Assembly: GCF_015751765.1 (NCBI RefSeq)
Contig: NZ_JADOTX010000001.1
Location: forward strand, 1,550,001 to 1,614,000
DNA from: Micromonospora ureilytica
Lineage (GTDB): Bacteria > Actinomycetota > Actinomycetes > Mycobacteriales > Micromonosporaceae
Direction of reading: 5' to 3'
DNA: 64,000 nt
In this document: in pieces, positions 52,000-60,876 of the stretch
Numbering within the stretch: the first letter of the stretch is position 1
How the letters are laid out: each line of letters opens with the position of its first letter
Made by a program: the position numbers and the translations under genes
The notes under the pieces: model-generated
The model's input: the letters and a program-made list of their open reading frames with translations, nothing else
Databases searched by the model: none
What the model was told of the DNA's origin: nothing

Positions 52000-53343
52000 C
52001 TACCAGGTGGTCAGGCCGAGGCCGATCGTCTTGGTCAGCGTGGCGTTGTCGTCGTCGCCGTCGAGCGACCAGATCATGGCGCCGGCCAGGCCGGCCCGTC
52101 GGATGTAGAGCGTCTTCTGCAACACGACAGCCGGATCGTCGTACGTCCAGAGCGTCGTACCGTCGAACAACCAGGCGTGCCCGGCGCGCAGGTCGCGGTG
52201 CACTGTGTAGCCGTTACCGGCCAGGGTCTTCAGCAACTTGTAGTCCTCGTACCCGGCCTCGAAGGTGGCCGGAGCGGGCCCGGTGGCCGGCTGGAACAGG
52301 CCGTTGCCGCCGCCGGTGATGCCGGTCCAGCCGCGACCGTAGTAGGGGATGCCGAGGACGAGCTTGTCCCTCGGCGCGCCACGGGCGATCCACCCGTCGA
52401 TGGCCACCTCGACGGAGAAGTCCGGGTTGTCCGGGGCGCCCGTCGGGACGCGAAGCGCCGACTGCTGGTTGGCCCGCGCGTCCCAGCCGCCGTGGAAGTC
52501 GTACCCCTGCACGGTGGCGAAGTCCAGGTACTTGAAGATCTTGCGACCCTCGTAGCCGGCGTCCATGGTGGCCGGGCTGGCCGGCAGGAACGCGGTCAGC
52601 GGGTGGTGCGCGCGGGTCGTGCGCCCGTACCCGTCGAGCTGCCGGCGGAACTCGGCGAGCAGCTTGGTGAAGTTCTGCCGGTCCTCCGGGCGGATGACGT
52701 TGCCGGGCTCACCCTCCCAGTTGGGCCACTCCCAGTCGAGGTCGATGCCGTCGAAGACGCCGGCTGCGGCGCCCGGGCCGCCGGCGGCGCCGTCGCCGCC
52801 GGGCAGGTTCCCCTTGAGGTAGAGGTCGATGCAGGACGTGACGAACGCCTTGCGGGAGGCGTCGGTGCGGGCGGCGTTCGAGAAGTACGTCGACCAGCTC
52901 CAACCGCCCAGTGAGATCAGCACCTTCAGCTTGGGGTGCTTGGCCTTGAGCTTGGCGAGCTGGCCGAAGTTGCCGTTGAGCGCCTGACCCGGGGCGTCCG
53001 CGACACCGTCGACGCTCTCCTCGGCCGGGACGGGGCGCTGGTAGTCGGCCCAGGCGTCGCCCTCACCCGGCCCGCCGTCCACGTAGCACCGGCCGTCCTC
53101 GCTGACGTTGCCGAAGGCGTAGTTGAGGTGGGTGAGGCGGCTCGCCGCTCCGGACGTTTCGAGTTTCTTGACCGGGAAGGCCCGGCCGTAGATGCCCCAC
53201 TGGGTGAAGTAGCCGACCCGGTGGTAACCGGTGCGGTGCTGGTGGTTGTCACCGGCGCTGGCGGCGGTGGGTGGAGCGGCGGTGACCAGCACTGTCGCCA
53301 GGGCGGCGACGGCGGTGAGACGGCGGTGGCGGAATGGTCGCAT
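52000..53343 (-). CDS. Secreted GH18 chitinase
   Basis: The 447-aa enzyme starts at ATG 53343 behind GGGAG and has a signal peptide ending TAASA. The TIM barrel has SLGGWSWSTYF (the SxGG strand) and the catalytic DxxDxDxE in FDGIDLDWEWP (Asp198, Asp201, Asp203, Glu205), plus a chitinase-insertion region and the late WSLDGDD. It lacks extra binding modules, unlike the other secreted hydrolases in this window. The substrate is chitin or chito-oligosaccharides. Confidence 0.93.
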   Translation of the reverse strand: MRPFRHRRLTAVAALATVLVTAAPPTAASAGDNHQHRTGYHRVGYFTQWGIYGRAFPVKKLETSGAASRLTHLNYAFGNVSEDGRCYVDGGPGEGDAWADYQRPVPAEESVDGVADAPGQALNGNFGQLAKLKAKHPKLKVLISLGGWSWSTYFSNAARTDASRKAFVTSCIDLYLKGNLPGGDGAAGGPGAAAGVFDGIDLDWEWPNWEGEPGNVIRPEDRQNFTKLLAEFRRQLDGYGRTTRAHHPLTAFLPASPATMDAGYEGRKIFKYLDFATVQGYDFHGGWDARANQQSALRVPTGAPDNPDFSVEVAIDGWIARGAPRDKLVLGIPYYGRGWTGITGGGNGLFQPATGPAPATFEAGYEDYKLLKTLAGNGYTVHRDLRAGHAWLFDGTTLWTYDDPAVVLQKTLYIRRAGLAGAMIWSLDGDDDNATLTKTIGLGLTTW

Positions 53344-53489
53344 CGGCACACTCCCACGAGACAGCAAGCAGAATTAGTAAAGAGACTTATCTGATTGATG
53401 AAGTTAAGCCGATCACCGTCCGGGGTCAAGAGCCGCCCAGCCAGATGGGGGATTGTGACGGCGTTACCGGGTGGTAACGATGTTGTGCC

Positions 53490-54374
53490 ATGGACTCCGC
53501 CGTGACTCTGATCGGACTACCCGTCGCCCTCGGCATCATCATGCTCGGTCTCGGTCTCGGACTGACCATGGCGGACTTTCGCCGGGTGGCCGACCATCCA
53601 CGAGCCGCCGTCATCGCACTGGTGTGCCAGGTGCTGGTGCTGCCGGCGCTCTGCTTCTGCCTCGTCCTCGCGTTCGACCTGGCGCCCGAGCTGGCCGTCG
53701 GCATGATGCTGCTGGCCGCATCACCCGGCGGCACCACTGCCAACCTCTACAGCCACCTGTTCGGCGGGCACGTGGCCCTGAACATCACCCTGACCGCCAT
53801 CAACTCGGTGCTCGCCGTGTTCACCCTGCCGATCCTGGTCAACCTGTCGGCGGCGTACTTCCTGCCCGACGGGAGGAGCATCGGCCTGCAGTTCGACAAG
53901 GTGCTCCAGGTCTTCGCCATCGTGCTCGTCCCGGTCGCGATCGGCATGCTCATCCGGGCGCGGATGCCGCACCTGGCCGAGCGGCTGAACCGCCCGGTCC
54001 GGATCCTCTCCGTCGTCGTGCTCGTCGCGGTGATCGCCGGCGCGGTGCTCGGCGAGCGGGAGAACATCGCCGACTACTTCGTCTCGGTCGGCCTGGCCGT
54101 GCTCGCCTTCAACCTGCTCAGCCTCGCCATCGGGTACGGGGTGCCGCGCCTCGCCGGTGTCGACCGGAACGCCGCGACGGCCGCCGGGTTCGAGATCGGC
54201 ATCCACAACAGCACCCTGGCCATCACGATCGCGCTCAGCCCGGCGCTGCTCAACAGCACCCAGATGGCGATCCCGGGCGCCGTCTACGGCATCGTCATGT
54301 TCTTCACCGCGGCGGCCTTCGGCTACCTGGTGACCCGCGTCGGCGCCCGGTCCGCCACCGCCCTGACGCCCTGA
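53490..54374 (+). CDS. BASS family (bile acid:sodium symporter) transporter
   Basis: The 294-aa protein has about nine hydrophobic segments and family motifs AASPGGTTANLYSHLFGG (about 76-93) and EIGIHNSTLAITIALS (near residue 230), where the two crossed helices bind sodium and substrate. Bacterial members carry organic acids such as pantoate or related compounds; the substrate here is unknown. It is a single gene. A terminator follows 11 bp after the stop codon. Confidence 0.9.
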   Translation: MDSAVTLIGLPVALGIIMLGLGLGLTMADFRRVADHPRAAVIALVCQVLVLPALCFCLVLAFDLAPELAVGMMLLAASPGGTTANLYSHLFGGHVALNITLTAINSVLAVFTLPILVNLSAAYFLPDGRSIGLQFDKVLQVFAIVLVPVAIGMLIRARMPHLAERLNRPVRILSVVVLVAVIAGAVLGERENIADYFVSVGLAVLAFNLLSLAIGYGVPRLAGVDRNAATAAGFEIGIHNSTLAITIALSPALLNSTQMAIPGAVYGIVMFFTAAAFGYLVTRVGARSATALTP

Positions 54375-54384
54375 CGGCCCCGCT

Positions 54385-54417
54385 CTGTCGCCCTGACGGC
54401 TGCCGTCAGGGCGACAG
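54385..54417. terminator. Bidirectional terminator
   Basis: Arms 54385-54399 and 54403-54417 pair perfectly over 15 bp (CTGTCGCCCTGACGG and complement) with a CTG loop, extendable by three further pairs including one wobble. It lies between the convergent BASS and PPOX genes. Confidence 0.92.
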
Positions 54418-54432
54418 GGCAGGCGGCACCGG

Positions 54433-54852
54433 TCAGCCGACCTGGTTGTTGTCCTTCTGCGCGCCCCAACCGTGCCAGCGGTCGATCTCGATCAGGGCGC
54501 TGACCCGGGCACGTTCCCGCCGTGGGTACGCGTTGCCCGTGTAGTGCTTCGACAACCTGTCGATGTCCGCCAGGCCCTCGTCGGGGCGCAGCTCGGCGAC
54601 GTGCCCGATGATGCTGACGTGGGTGTACCAGCCGGCCTCGTCGAGCACTGTGAGGGACACCCGCGGGTCGTTGCGGACGTGCTCCAGGCGGCGGCGGCTC
54701 TCGTCCATGTTCACCAGGATCCGGCCGTCCTCCCACAGGTACCAGGTGGCGGCGGACACCGGCTGGCCACCATTGCGAAGGGTGGTCATGACGGCGGGGT
54801 TCGGCTTCTGGAGCATGGCGACCGCGGCCTCGGGAAGCGGTGGCTTGGACAT
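54433..54852 (-). CDS. PPOX-class, F420-dependent oxidoreductase-like protein
   Basis: The 139-aa protein starts at ATG 54852 behind GAGGAG. It has the split-barrel flavin-binding fold of the pyridoxamine-5-phosphate-oxidase superfamily: NPAVMTTLRNGGQPVSAATWYLW, ILVNMDESRRRLEHVRNDPRVSLTVLD and HVSIIGHVAEL. The small size and RRxxxVRxDPRV segment are typical for actinobacterial F420-binding members, which reduce various substrates. The specific substrate is unknown. Confidence 0.88.
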   Translation of the reverse strand: MSKPPLPEAAVAMLQKPNPAVMTTLRNGGQPVSAATWYLWEDGRILVNMDESRRRLEHVRNDPRVSLTVLDEAGWYTHVSIIGHVAELRPDEGLADIDRLSKHYTGNAYPRRERARVSALIEIDRWHGWGAQKDNNQVG

Positions 54853-55085
54853 GAAGTCTCCTCGTCGCGACAACGTTTACCCCTGCACGTTACGCACCCG
54901 CCGGCCCGCTCCGCTCCGAATGGGGCGCATGGCGGGCCGAGGTCGGCGGTGGTCGTTGATGTACGTCACGGTCGCCGTGGTGGGGCTGCGATTCGCCCGA
55001 TGGGGATGAGGCACTGTCACCCCCCGTCCCAGGAGGCTGTCGAGGTACCACTTCACTCGGCGCTCGGGCCGGAGAGGGGAATCAG

Positions 55086-55505
55086 GTGGAGTACGAGGAT
55101 TTCGTCAACGCCGTGGCCACGCGGGCAAAGGTGTCGACCGACCAGGCGGCGACACTCACCCGCGCCACGCTGGAGACATTGGGAGATCGGATCAGCGCCG
55201 GCCAGGCTGAGAGCATCGCCTATCAGCTTCCCGGAGGGCTTGACGATCACTTGCGTAAACCGCCACCGCTCAGAAGGGAGGAACATGCCAGATCGTTCGG
55301 GCTCGACGAGTTCGTGCGGCGGGTGGCGGACCATCCCGCCATCGATCGTGCGCTCGCCGGTGCCGGGGTCAGCGCGGTGCTCACCACGCTACGTGAGGCT
55401 GTTTCCCGTGACGAGTTCGAGGACGCTGTGGCCCAGCTTCCGAAGGAGTTCCGGCAGGTGATCGAACCGGTGGGTGCCGGTGACAGGCAGCGCCGCGGCT
55501 CGTAG
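55086..55505 (+). CDS. DUF2267 domain protein
   Basis: The 139-aa helical protein starts at GTG 55086 behind GAGAGGGG. It contains two DUF2267-type halves: EYEDFVNAVATRAKVSTDQAATLTRATLETLGDRISAGQAESIAYQLP, then FGLDEFVRRVADHPAIDRALAGAGVSAVLTTLREAVSRDEFEDAVAQLPKEF. These proteins are widespread in actinobacteria and often associated with stress responses, but function is unproved. The preceding 233-bp spacer holds no recognisable site. Confidence 0.88.
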   Translation: MEYEDFVNAVATRAKVSTDQAATLTRATLETLGDRISAGQAESIAYQLPGGLDDHLRKPPPLRREEHARSFGLDEFVRRVADHPAIDRALAGAGVSAVLTTLREAVSRDEFEDAVAQLPKEFRQVIEPVGAGDRQRRGS

Positions 55506-55646
55506 CTTGAGGAGTTCCTCGCCGTTTCTGTCAGCTCACCTTCGGGGTGGCGCGGGAGGTCCCGAGGGTCTGACGCCCATTCGTCGGTCGCGGGTCGGTC
55601 CGCACCCACGTCCGGGGCGTCGCGCCTCGCCGGAGAAGATGTCAGC

Positions 55647-56540
55647 ATGAGCGAATCCGCACTCCCCAGGCGTGTCGTCGTCACCGGCGCCACCGGCAAG
55701 CTCGGCCGTGCCGTGGTCGCCCACCTGCGCGCCGTGGGCGTCGACGTGCTGGCGGTGGACCGCGCCGGCGGTCGTGACCCGCGCGACGTGAACGGCGAGT
55801 TCCTGCTTGTCGACCTGACCGACTACGGGCAGGTGGTGGAGGCGTTCACCGGGGGCGCCGACGAGCACGCGGGCGGCGTCGACGCGGTCGTGCACCTGGC
55901 GGCGGTCCCGGCCCCCGGGCTGATGTCGAACGCGACCACCTTCGCGAACAACTCCGCCGCGACGTACAACGTGTTCGCCGCCGCCCGGGCCGCCGGAATC
56001 AAGCGGGTCGTGTGGGCGTCGAGCGAGACGGTGCTCGGGCTGCCGTTCGACACCCCGCCGCCGTACGCGCCGGTCGACGAGGAGTACGCGCCACGGCCCG
56101 AGTCGACGTACTCGCTGAACAAGGCCCTGGAGGAGGAGATGGCCCGGCACTTCTGCCGGTGGGACCCGGAGTTGGTCATGGTGGGTCTGCGCTTCTCCAA
56201 CGTCATGGACGTCGAGGACTACGCGCCGTTCCCCTCGTTCGACGCCGACCCGCAGCTGCGCCGGTGGAACCTGTGGGGCTACATCGACGCCCGCGACGGT
56301 GCCCAGGCGGTCGAGCGCGCGCTCGCGCACGACCAGCCCGGTGCCGACGTCTTCGTCATCGCCAACGCCGACACCGTCATGACCCGGTCCAGCGCCAGCC
56401 TGATGGCCGAGGTCTACCCGGGCGTCGAGATCCGTAAGGAGCTGGGTGAGCACGAGACGTTGCTCAGCATCGACAAGGCCCGCCGGGTGCTGGGGTACGA
56501 ACCGCAGCACTCCTGGCGGGACCACGTCGACGTGCTGTAG
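55647..56540 (+). CDS. NAD(P)-dependent epimerase/dehydratase (extended SDR)
   Basis: The 297-aa enzyme has the Rossmann motif VVVTGATGKLGRAVV at the N-terminus, the DVNGEFLLVDLTDYGQVVEAF region that reads the adenine ribose, and the catalytic YSLNKA (Y-x3-K) with an upstream SSET. It probably oxidises or epimerises a sugar or sugar nucleotide. Some SDRs of this kind are uronate dehydrogenases acting on plant sugars, which would suit the surroundings, but this is only an option. It ends 1 bp before the convergent GH128 gene. Confidence 0.88.
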   Translation: MSESALPRRVVVTGATGKLGRAVVAHLRAVGVDVLAVDRAGGRDPRDVNGEFLLVDLTDYGQVVEAFTGGADEHAGGVDAVVHLAAVPAPGLMSNATTFANNSAATYNVFAAARAAGIKRVVWASSETVLGLPFDTPPPYAPVDEEYAPRPESTYSLNKALEEEMARHFCRWDPELVMVGLRFSNVMDVEDYAPFPSFDADPQLRRWNLWGYIDARDGAQAVERALAHDQPGADVFVIANADTVMTRSSASLMAEVYPGVEIRKELGEHETLLSIDKARRVLGYEPQHSWRDHVDVL

Positions 56541-56541
56541 G

Positions 56542-57645
56542 TCAGCGCGCCGCCTGGTAGGCGCGGCCCACGGCGGTCGCGGTGCTGCCGGTACGGAACA
56601 GGCCGGTCTGATCCTTGTCGGTGGCGGGCAGGCCGAACCACGCGTACCGCTGTAGCCAGGACAGGCCACCCAGCATCCGGGTGGCCGCGGTGAGGAAGGC
56701 GGCCTGCTGTGCCTGGGTGGGGAAGCGAACGCCGTTGGAGAAGTCGATCAGGGCGAACTCGGTGAGCCAGATCGGCAGCTTGTACCGGTCGTGCACGCCC
56801 TGGAGGTACGACTTGAGCTGGTTGACCGCGTTGGCGGTGGTGAAGTCGCCGCCGTACCAGTGCAGGGCGATGAAGTCGACACGGTAGCCGCGCTGCTTCG
56901 CCCCGGCCATGAACCGGTCGAGCCATTCGCCCGGCCGGTCGCCGCCCCAGGCCACCGCCGGGCTGCCCAGCGGAAGGCCGGTGGCCTGCAACTGCGGCCA
57001 CAGCTCCAACGCCTGCTCGACTGTCATCTCCGCCTGACCCTTCAGGTCCGGCTCGTTGAACCCGAGCAGGTGGCGGCCGTTCTTCTTGGCCTGTTGCAGA
57101 TTGGCGGCGGTGACGCTCTTCGCCCCCCAGATCATCGGGACGAACTCGGTGCCCGTCGGGCTGGTGACGCCCGAGTGGGCCACGTCCCAGGTGTAGTACC
57201 AACTCGCCCCGGAGTTGGCCAGCGCCTGGCTGACACCGTCGAAGGTCCACACCCCGACGCCCTTGCGCTTCGAGGTCACCGCCGGGGCGGCCGGAGCGAC
57301 CGGACGCCCGGTTGTCGGCTTCGCCGTCGGCGTCGGCGTCGGGGTCGCCCCCGCCGGGCTCGTCGTGGCGGCGGGCGTGGTCGGGCTGGGTGCGCCGGGT
57401 TGCGGGCTCGCGGGCGGCGGCGTGTCGAGCGCCTGCGTCGCCGCCGGGGCGGGCGTCGGCCCGGTCGGTTGCACCACCACGATCACACCCGTCACCAGTA
57501 CGGCGACCACTGCCGCCACGACGAGTGGCCACAGCAGCCGCCGTGCACCGATGGGAAGGCGGCCGAGCAACCCGCGTCGGGGGTCCGCGTGAGCGCCTCG
57601 GTTTCCCCTCGCGGCGTCCGCTTCACCCTGGCCGGTTGCGCGCAT
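56542..57645 (-). CDS. GH128-like membrane-anchored glycosyl hydrolase
   Basis: The 367-aa protein starts at ATG 57645 behind GAGGAG. It has a cytoplasmic Arg-rich leader, one membrane segment (about 38-60), a Pro/Thr-rich linker (about 62-118) and the Glyco_hydro_cc/GH128 domain (about 125-367) with putative catalytic Glu in LGFNEPDLKG and WLTEFALID. GH128 enzymes are endo-beta-1,3-glucanases (family knowledge), so fungal or plant beta-glucan is the likely target. It stands 136 bp after the sugar ABC operon on the same strand and may be co-regulated. Confidence 0.85.
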   Translation of the reverse strand: MRATGQGEADAARGNRGAHADPRRGLLGRLPIGARRLLWPLVVAAVVAVLVTGVIVVVQPTGPTPAPAATQALDTPPPASPQPGAPSPTTPAATTSPAGATPTPTPTAKPTTGRPVAPAAPAVTSKRKGVGVWTFDGVSQALANSGASWYYTWDVAHSGVTSPTGTEFVPMIWGAKSVTAANLQQAKKNGRHLLGFNEPDLKGQAEMTVEQALELWPQLQATGLPLGSPAVAWGGDRPGEWLDRFMAGAKQRGYRVDFIALHWYGGDFTTANAVNQLKSYLQGVHDRYKLPIWLTEFALIDFSNGVRFPTQAQQAAFLTAATRMLGGLSWLQRYAWFGLPATDKDQTGLFRTGSTATAVGRAYQAAR

Positions 57646-57781
57646 CGTCTCGACTCCTCGTGTGTGGTCGCAGCACTACTCAATGCTGCGGTGGCGGGGA
57701 AACCCGCCAACGCCTCACCTCAGGAGACTCGCCGGCCGTACCCGGATAACAGTTTCGTCGCTCGGAGCGACACCCGATGGA

Positions 57782-58624
57782 TCATCCTTTCAGGCCGGTG
57801 TGGGCGAGGCCCTCGATGAACTGCCGTTGCGCGATGACGAACACCACAAGGACGGGCAGCGCCGTCATCGAGGCCGCCGAGAGTTGTACGTCCCACATCG
57901 GGCCGCCGTACGCGTCGACGAACTGGGTAAGCGCCTGCGGCAGGGTGAACTTCTCCGGGGTGGACAGGAAGACGATCGGCTCCAGGTACAGGTTCCAGCT
58001 GTGCAGGAAGGTGAAGATCGCCACCGCGCCGAGGGCCGGGCGGGCCAGCGGCAACGCGATCCGCCAGAAGGTCGCCAGCCGGCCCAGCCCGTCCACCCGG
58101 GCGGCCTCCTCCAACTCGCTGGGCAGGGTGATGAAGAACTGCCGCATGATGAAGGTGGCCAGCACACTGGGCGCGCCGAGCGTCGGCACCAGGATCAGCG
58201 GCCAGTGGGTGTCGATCAGGCCGACCGAGTTGAACATCTGAAACAGCGGCACGATGGTCACCTCGCTCGGGATCAGCAGGCCCACCAGCACCACCAGGAA
58301 GAGCGCGTGCTGACCGCGGAACCGGATGCGGGCGAACGCGTAGCCGGCCAGCGACGACACCGCGAGGGTGCCGACGGTGACCACCGCGGCGATGTACGCG
58401 CTGTTGAGGTACTGCTGGGCGAACGGTTGCAGCTCGAACACCCGCCGGTACGCCGAGAAGCTCAGCTCGGTGGGGATCAGCGACGGGGGGAACGCGAAGA
58501 TGTCGCTGACCGGCTTGAACGACGAGGTGACCATCCACCAGGTCGGGAAGACGAACGGGATCGCCAGCAGGCAGATCAGCCCATAGATCGCCACCCGGGC
58601 CCGCAACGACCGCCTATTGTTCAT
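57782..58624 (-). CDS. Sugar ABC transporter permease (MalG type)
   Basis: This 280-aa permease has six membrane segments and the EAA loop EEAARVDGLGRLATFWRIALPLARPALG (about 155-185). It pairs with the MalF-type permease encoded just upstream; the two genes overlap by 11 bp. It is the last gene of a five-gene operon (lacI-type regulator, FAD enzyme, binding protein, two permeases). No ATPase gene is present, so a shared MsiK-like ATPase from elsewhere is probably used, as usual in actinobacteria. Confidence 0.92.
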   Translation of the reverse strand: MNNRRSLRARVAIYGLICLLAIPFVFPTWWMVTSSFKPVSDIFAFPPSLIPTELSFSAYRRVFELQPFAQQYLNSAYIAAVVTVGTLAVSSLAGYAFARIRFRGQHALFLVVLVGLLIPSEVTIVPLFQMFNSVGLIDTHWPLILVPTLGAPSVLATFIMRQFFITLPSELEEAARVDGLGRLATFWRIALPLARPALGAVAIFTFLHSWNLYLEPIVFLSTPEKFTLPQALTQFVDAYGGPMWDVQLSAASMTALPVLVVFVIAQRQFIEGLAHTGLKG

Positions 58625-59579
58625 GGAAGACCCACTTCCTGCGCATCCGCCACTGCACGACGGTAAGCGTCAGCACGATCAGGAACAGCAGCACCGACAG
58701 CGTCGACCCGTACCCGAACTGGTGGAACTGGAAGGCCTGCTGGTAGAGGTAGTAGACGAGCACTGTGGTCGAGGTGCCCGGTCCGCCCTGGGTGAGCACG
58801 GCGATCTGGGCGAAGACCTGTAGTGCGCCGACCACTGTGATGATCGAGGTCAGCAGGATGGTCGGGCTGATCAGGGGCACGGTGATCCGACGGAACTGGG
58901 TCCACCGGCTCGCGCCCTCGACCCGGGCCGCCTCGTAGAGTTCGGCGGGGACGCCCTGCAACGCGGCGAGGAACAGCACCATGTTGAGGCCGACGTTCTT
59001 GACCACCTGGACGACGATCACCGACAGCAGCGCGGTCCACTCGCCGCGTAGCCAGTTGGGGCCGTCCAGGCCGACCGCGCCGGCCACCCCGTTGACGCCA
59101 CCGTTGTCCTGGAGCAGGAAACCCCAGACGATCGTCCAGGCGACAAGCGAGACCACCACAGGTGAGAAGAACAGCGTCCGGAACACCACAGTGCCGCGCA
59201 GCCGCTGGTTGAGCAGGACCGCGAGCAGCAGGGCCAGGGCGAGGTTGAACACGACAAGGCCCACGGAGAAGAACAGCGTGCTCCGGAGCACGCCCGGCAG
59301 CTTCGGGTCGTCGATCAGCTCGCGGTAGTTCTCCGTGCCCACGAAGTCGAAGGTGTCCGCGAGCACGTTCCACTCGTGCAGGCTGTACCAGACCACCAGG
59401 CCCAGCGGCAGCAGCACGAAGAGGGCCGTGCCCACCAGCTGTGGGGTCACGAAGAGCAGGCCAGCCAACTGGTCACGCCGACGACTGGTCCACCACCCGC
59501 GTCGCGGCGACCCCGTCGCGCCGCCCGGGGCGGGCCGGGGCTCAGCCCGACCCGCCACGTCGTCCATCAGGACCGGCAT
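58614..59579 (-). CDS. Sugar ABC transporter permease (MalF type)
   Basis: This 321-aa permease has an N-terminal cytoplasmic leader (about 1-35, Arg/Pro-rich) and six membrane segments, with the EAA loop YEAARVEGASRWTQFRRITVPLISP. It starts at ATG 59579 behind GGGG, 10 bp after the binding-protein stop, and overlaps the MalG-type gene by 11 bp. Together they form the channel of a CUT1 sugar importer. Confidence 0.92.
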   Translation of the reverse strand: MPVLMDDVAGRAEPRPAPGGATGSPRRGWWTSRRRDQLAGLLFVTPQLVGTALFVLLPLGLVVWYSLHEWNVLADTFDFVGTENYRELIDDPKLPGVLRSTLFFSVGLVVFNLALALLLAVLLNQRLRGTVVFRTLFFSPVVVSLVAWTIVWGFLLQDNGGVNGVAGAVGLDGPNWLRGEWTALLSVIVVQVVKNVGLNMVLFLAALQGVPAELYEAARVEGASRWTQFRRITVPLISPTILLTSIITVVGALQVFAQIAVLTQGGPGTSTTVLVYYLYQQAFQFHQFGYGSTLSVLLFLIVLTLTVVQWRMRRKWVFHEQ

Positions 59580-59589
59580 CGCTGATCCC

Positions 59590-60864
59590 CTACTTCGCCA
59601 ACAGCGGGTTGATCGCCGAGCAGACCCCGTCGAGCACGGCCCGCACGTCCGCGTCGGCCTTCCACATCGGGTCCAGCGCCGACCGCACGGCCTGGCTCAG
59701 CTCGGCCTGCCCGGTGTGGTTGGGCTTCACCACCCCGTTGGCGATCCCGTCGATCACCACGCTCTGCAACTGCGCCGGCTTGAGCAGGGGATTGGTCTTG
59801 GCCAGCGTCGCGGCGGTGAGCAGCGGGGTACGCGGCGGCGGGAAGAACTGCGCCAGCTTGGCGGAGTTGGCGGGATTGGTGAGGAAGGCCAGGAAGTCCG
59901 CGGCGGCGTCGGCGTGCTTGCCCTTCTTCAACACACCCATGCCACCCTGACCGATCACCGAGTAGGCACCCTTCGGGCCGGCCGGCAGCGGCACCAGGTC
60001 CCAACCGAACTTCTGCTTCTCCAGCAGCGAGGCCCGCGAGATCTGGGTGATCGTCATGCCGGCCTCGCCGGCGAAGAAGTCGGCGGCGGTACCCGGGCCG
60101 GGCAGCGCCTTCGCGGTGAAGATCGCCCGGTGCAGGAAGGTCATCGCGTCGACCATCTCGGTGGCGTTGAAGCCGCAGGTCTTCCCGTCCGCGCTCCACG
60201 CCTGGGCGCCCCAGCCGGTCCAGATCGTGGAGAGGTTGTCCCAGCCCTTGTAGTCGAAGTCCCGTACCACCAGGCCCGCCTTGCCCGTTCCGGCGGCCAC
60301 CGCCGAGGCGGTGGTCACCGCGTTCTCCCAGGTCCAGGCGTTGGTGGCGATCAGCTCGGCGGGGCTCTTCGCGCCGGCGGCCTTGACCAGGTCGGTGTTG
60401 ACGAAAATGCCGAACGGTGAGGTGGAGAAGGGGTAGCCGTAGAGCTTGCCGTCGGCCTGCCACAGCTTGGTCGCGGCCGGCGCCAGCTCGTCGAAGGCGT
60501 ACCCGTCGGTCTTGCGCAGGGTCTCGTCCAACGGCAGCAGCGCGCCGGAGGAGACGAAGTCGGGAGCCGCGTTCTCCAGGACCCAGGCCAGGTCGGGCGG
60601 GTTTCCGCCGGCGATCTGGGTGGTCAACGTGGTGGTGTAGCTCTCGAACGGGATCGGGTCGAACGTGATCTTCGCGATGTTGGGGTGGCTGCTCTGGTAC
60701 TCCGCCGCGATCTCGTTGAACAGCTTCAGGTGTGCCTCGTTCGCCGACCAGGTGGTCATCCGCAGCGAGACCGGGCCGTCGGAGTCGGCGCTGTCGCCGC
60801 CGCCGCACGCGCTCAGGCCGAGCATCGCGGCGAGCGCGACGACGGCCGTCAACCGTTTCCTCAT
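59590..60864 (-). CDS. Sugar ABC transporter substrate-binding lipoprotein
   Basis: The 424-aa lipoprotein has lipobox LSAC followed by Gly-Gly-Gly-Asp, and a type I/II CUT1 binding fold (DGPVSLRMTTWSANEAHLKLFNEIAAEYQ ... FASYTTT-like ligand region). It starts at ATG 60864 behind GGGAG, 12 bp after the FAD enzyme gene. It captures the sugar or oligosaccharide outside. The ligand is not predictable, but the FAD oxidoreductase and a GH128-like enzyme nearby suggest a polysaccharide-derived sugar. Confidence 0.92.
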   Translation of the reverse strand: MRKRLTAVVALAAMLGLSACGGGDSADSDGPVSLRMTTWSANEAHLKLFNEIAAEYQSSHPNIAKITFDPIPFESYTTTLTTQIAGGNPPDLAWVLENAAPDFVSSGALLPLDETLRKTDGYAFDELAPAATKLWQADGKLYGYPFSTSPFGIFVNTDLVKAAGAKSPAELIATNAWTWENAVTTASAVAAGTGKAGLVVRDFDYKGWDNLSTIWTGWGAQAWSADGKTCGFNATEMVDAMTFLHRAIFTAKALPGPGTAADFFAGEAGMTITQISRASLLEKQKFGWDLVPLPAGPKGAYSVIGQGGMGVLKKGKHADAAADFLAFLTNPANSAKLAQFFPPPRTPLLTAATLAKTNPLLKPAQLQSVVIDGIANGVVKPNHTGQAELSQAVRSALDPMWKADADVRAVLDGVCSAINPLLAK

Positions 60865-60876
60865 CAGGGTTCTCCC

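Noticed and set aside
57757..57771. Palindrome GTCGCTC-G-GAGCGAC as terminator of the sugar ABC operon
   Set aside because: The 1-nt centre cannot form an RNA loop without opening the stem, leaving a weak hairpin; it may be chance.
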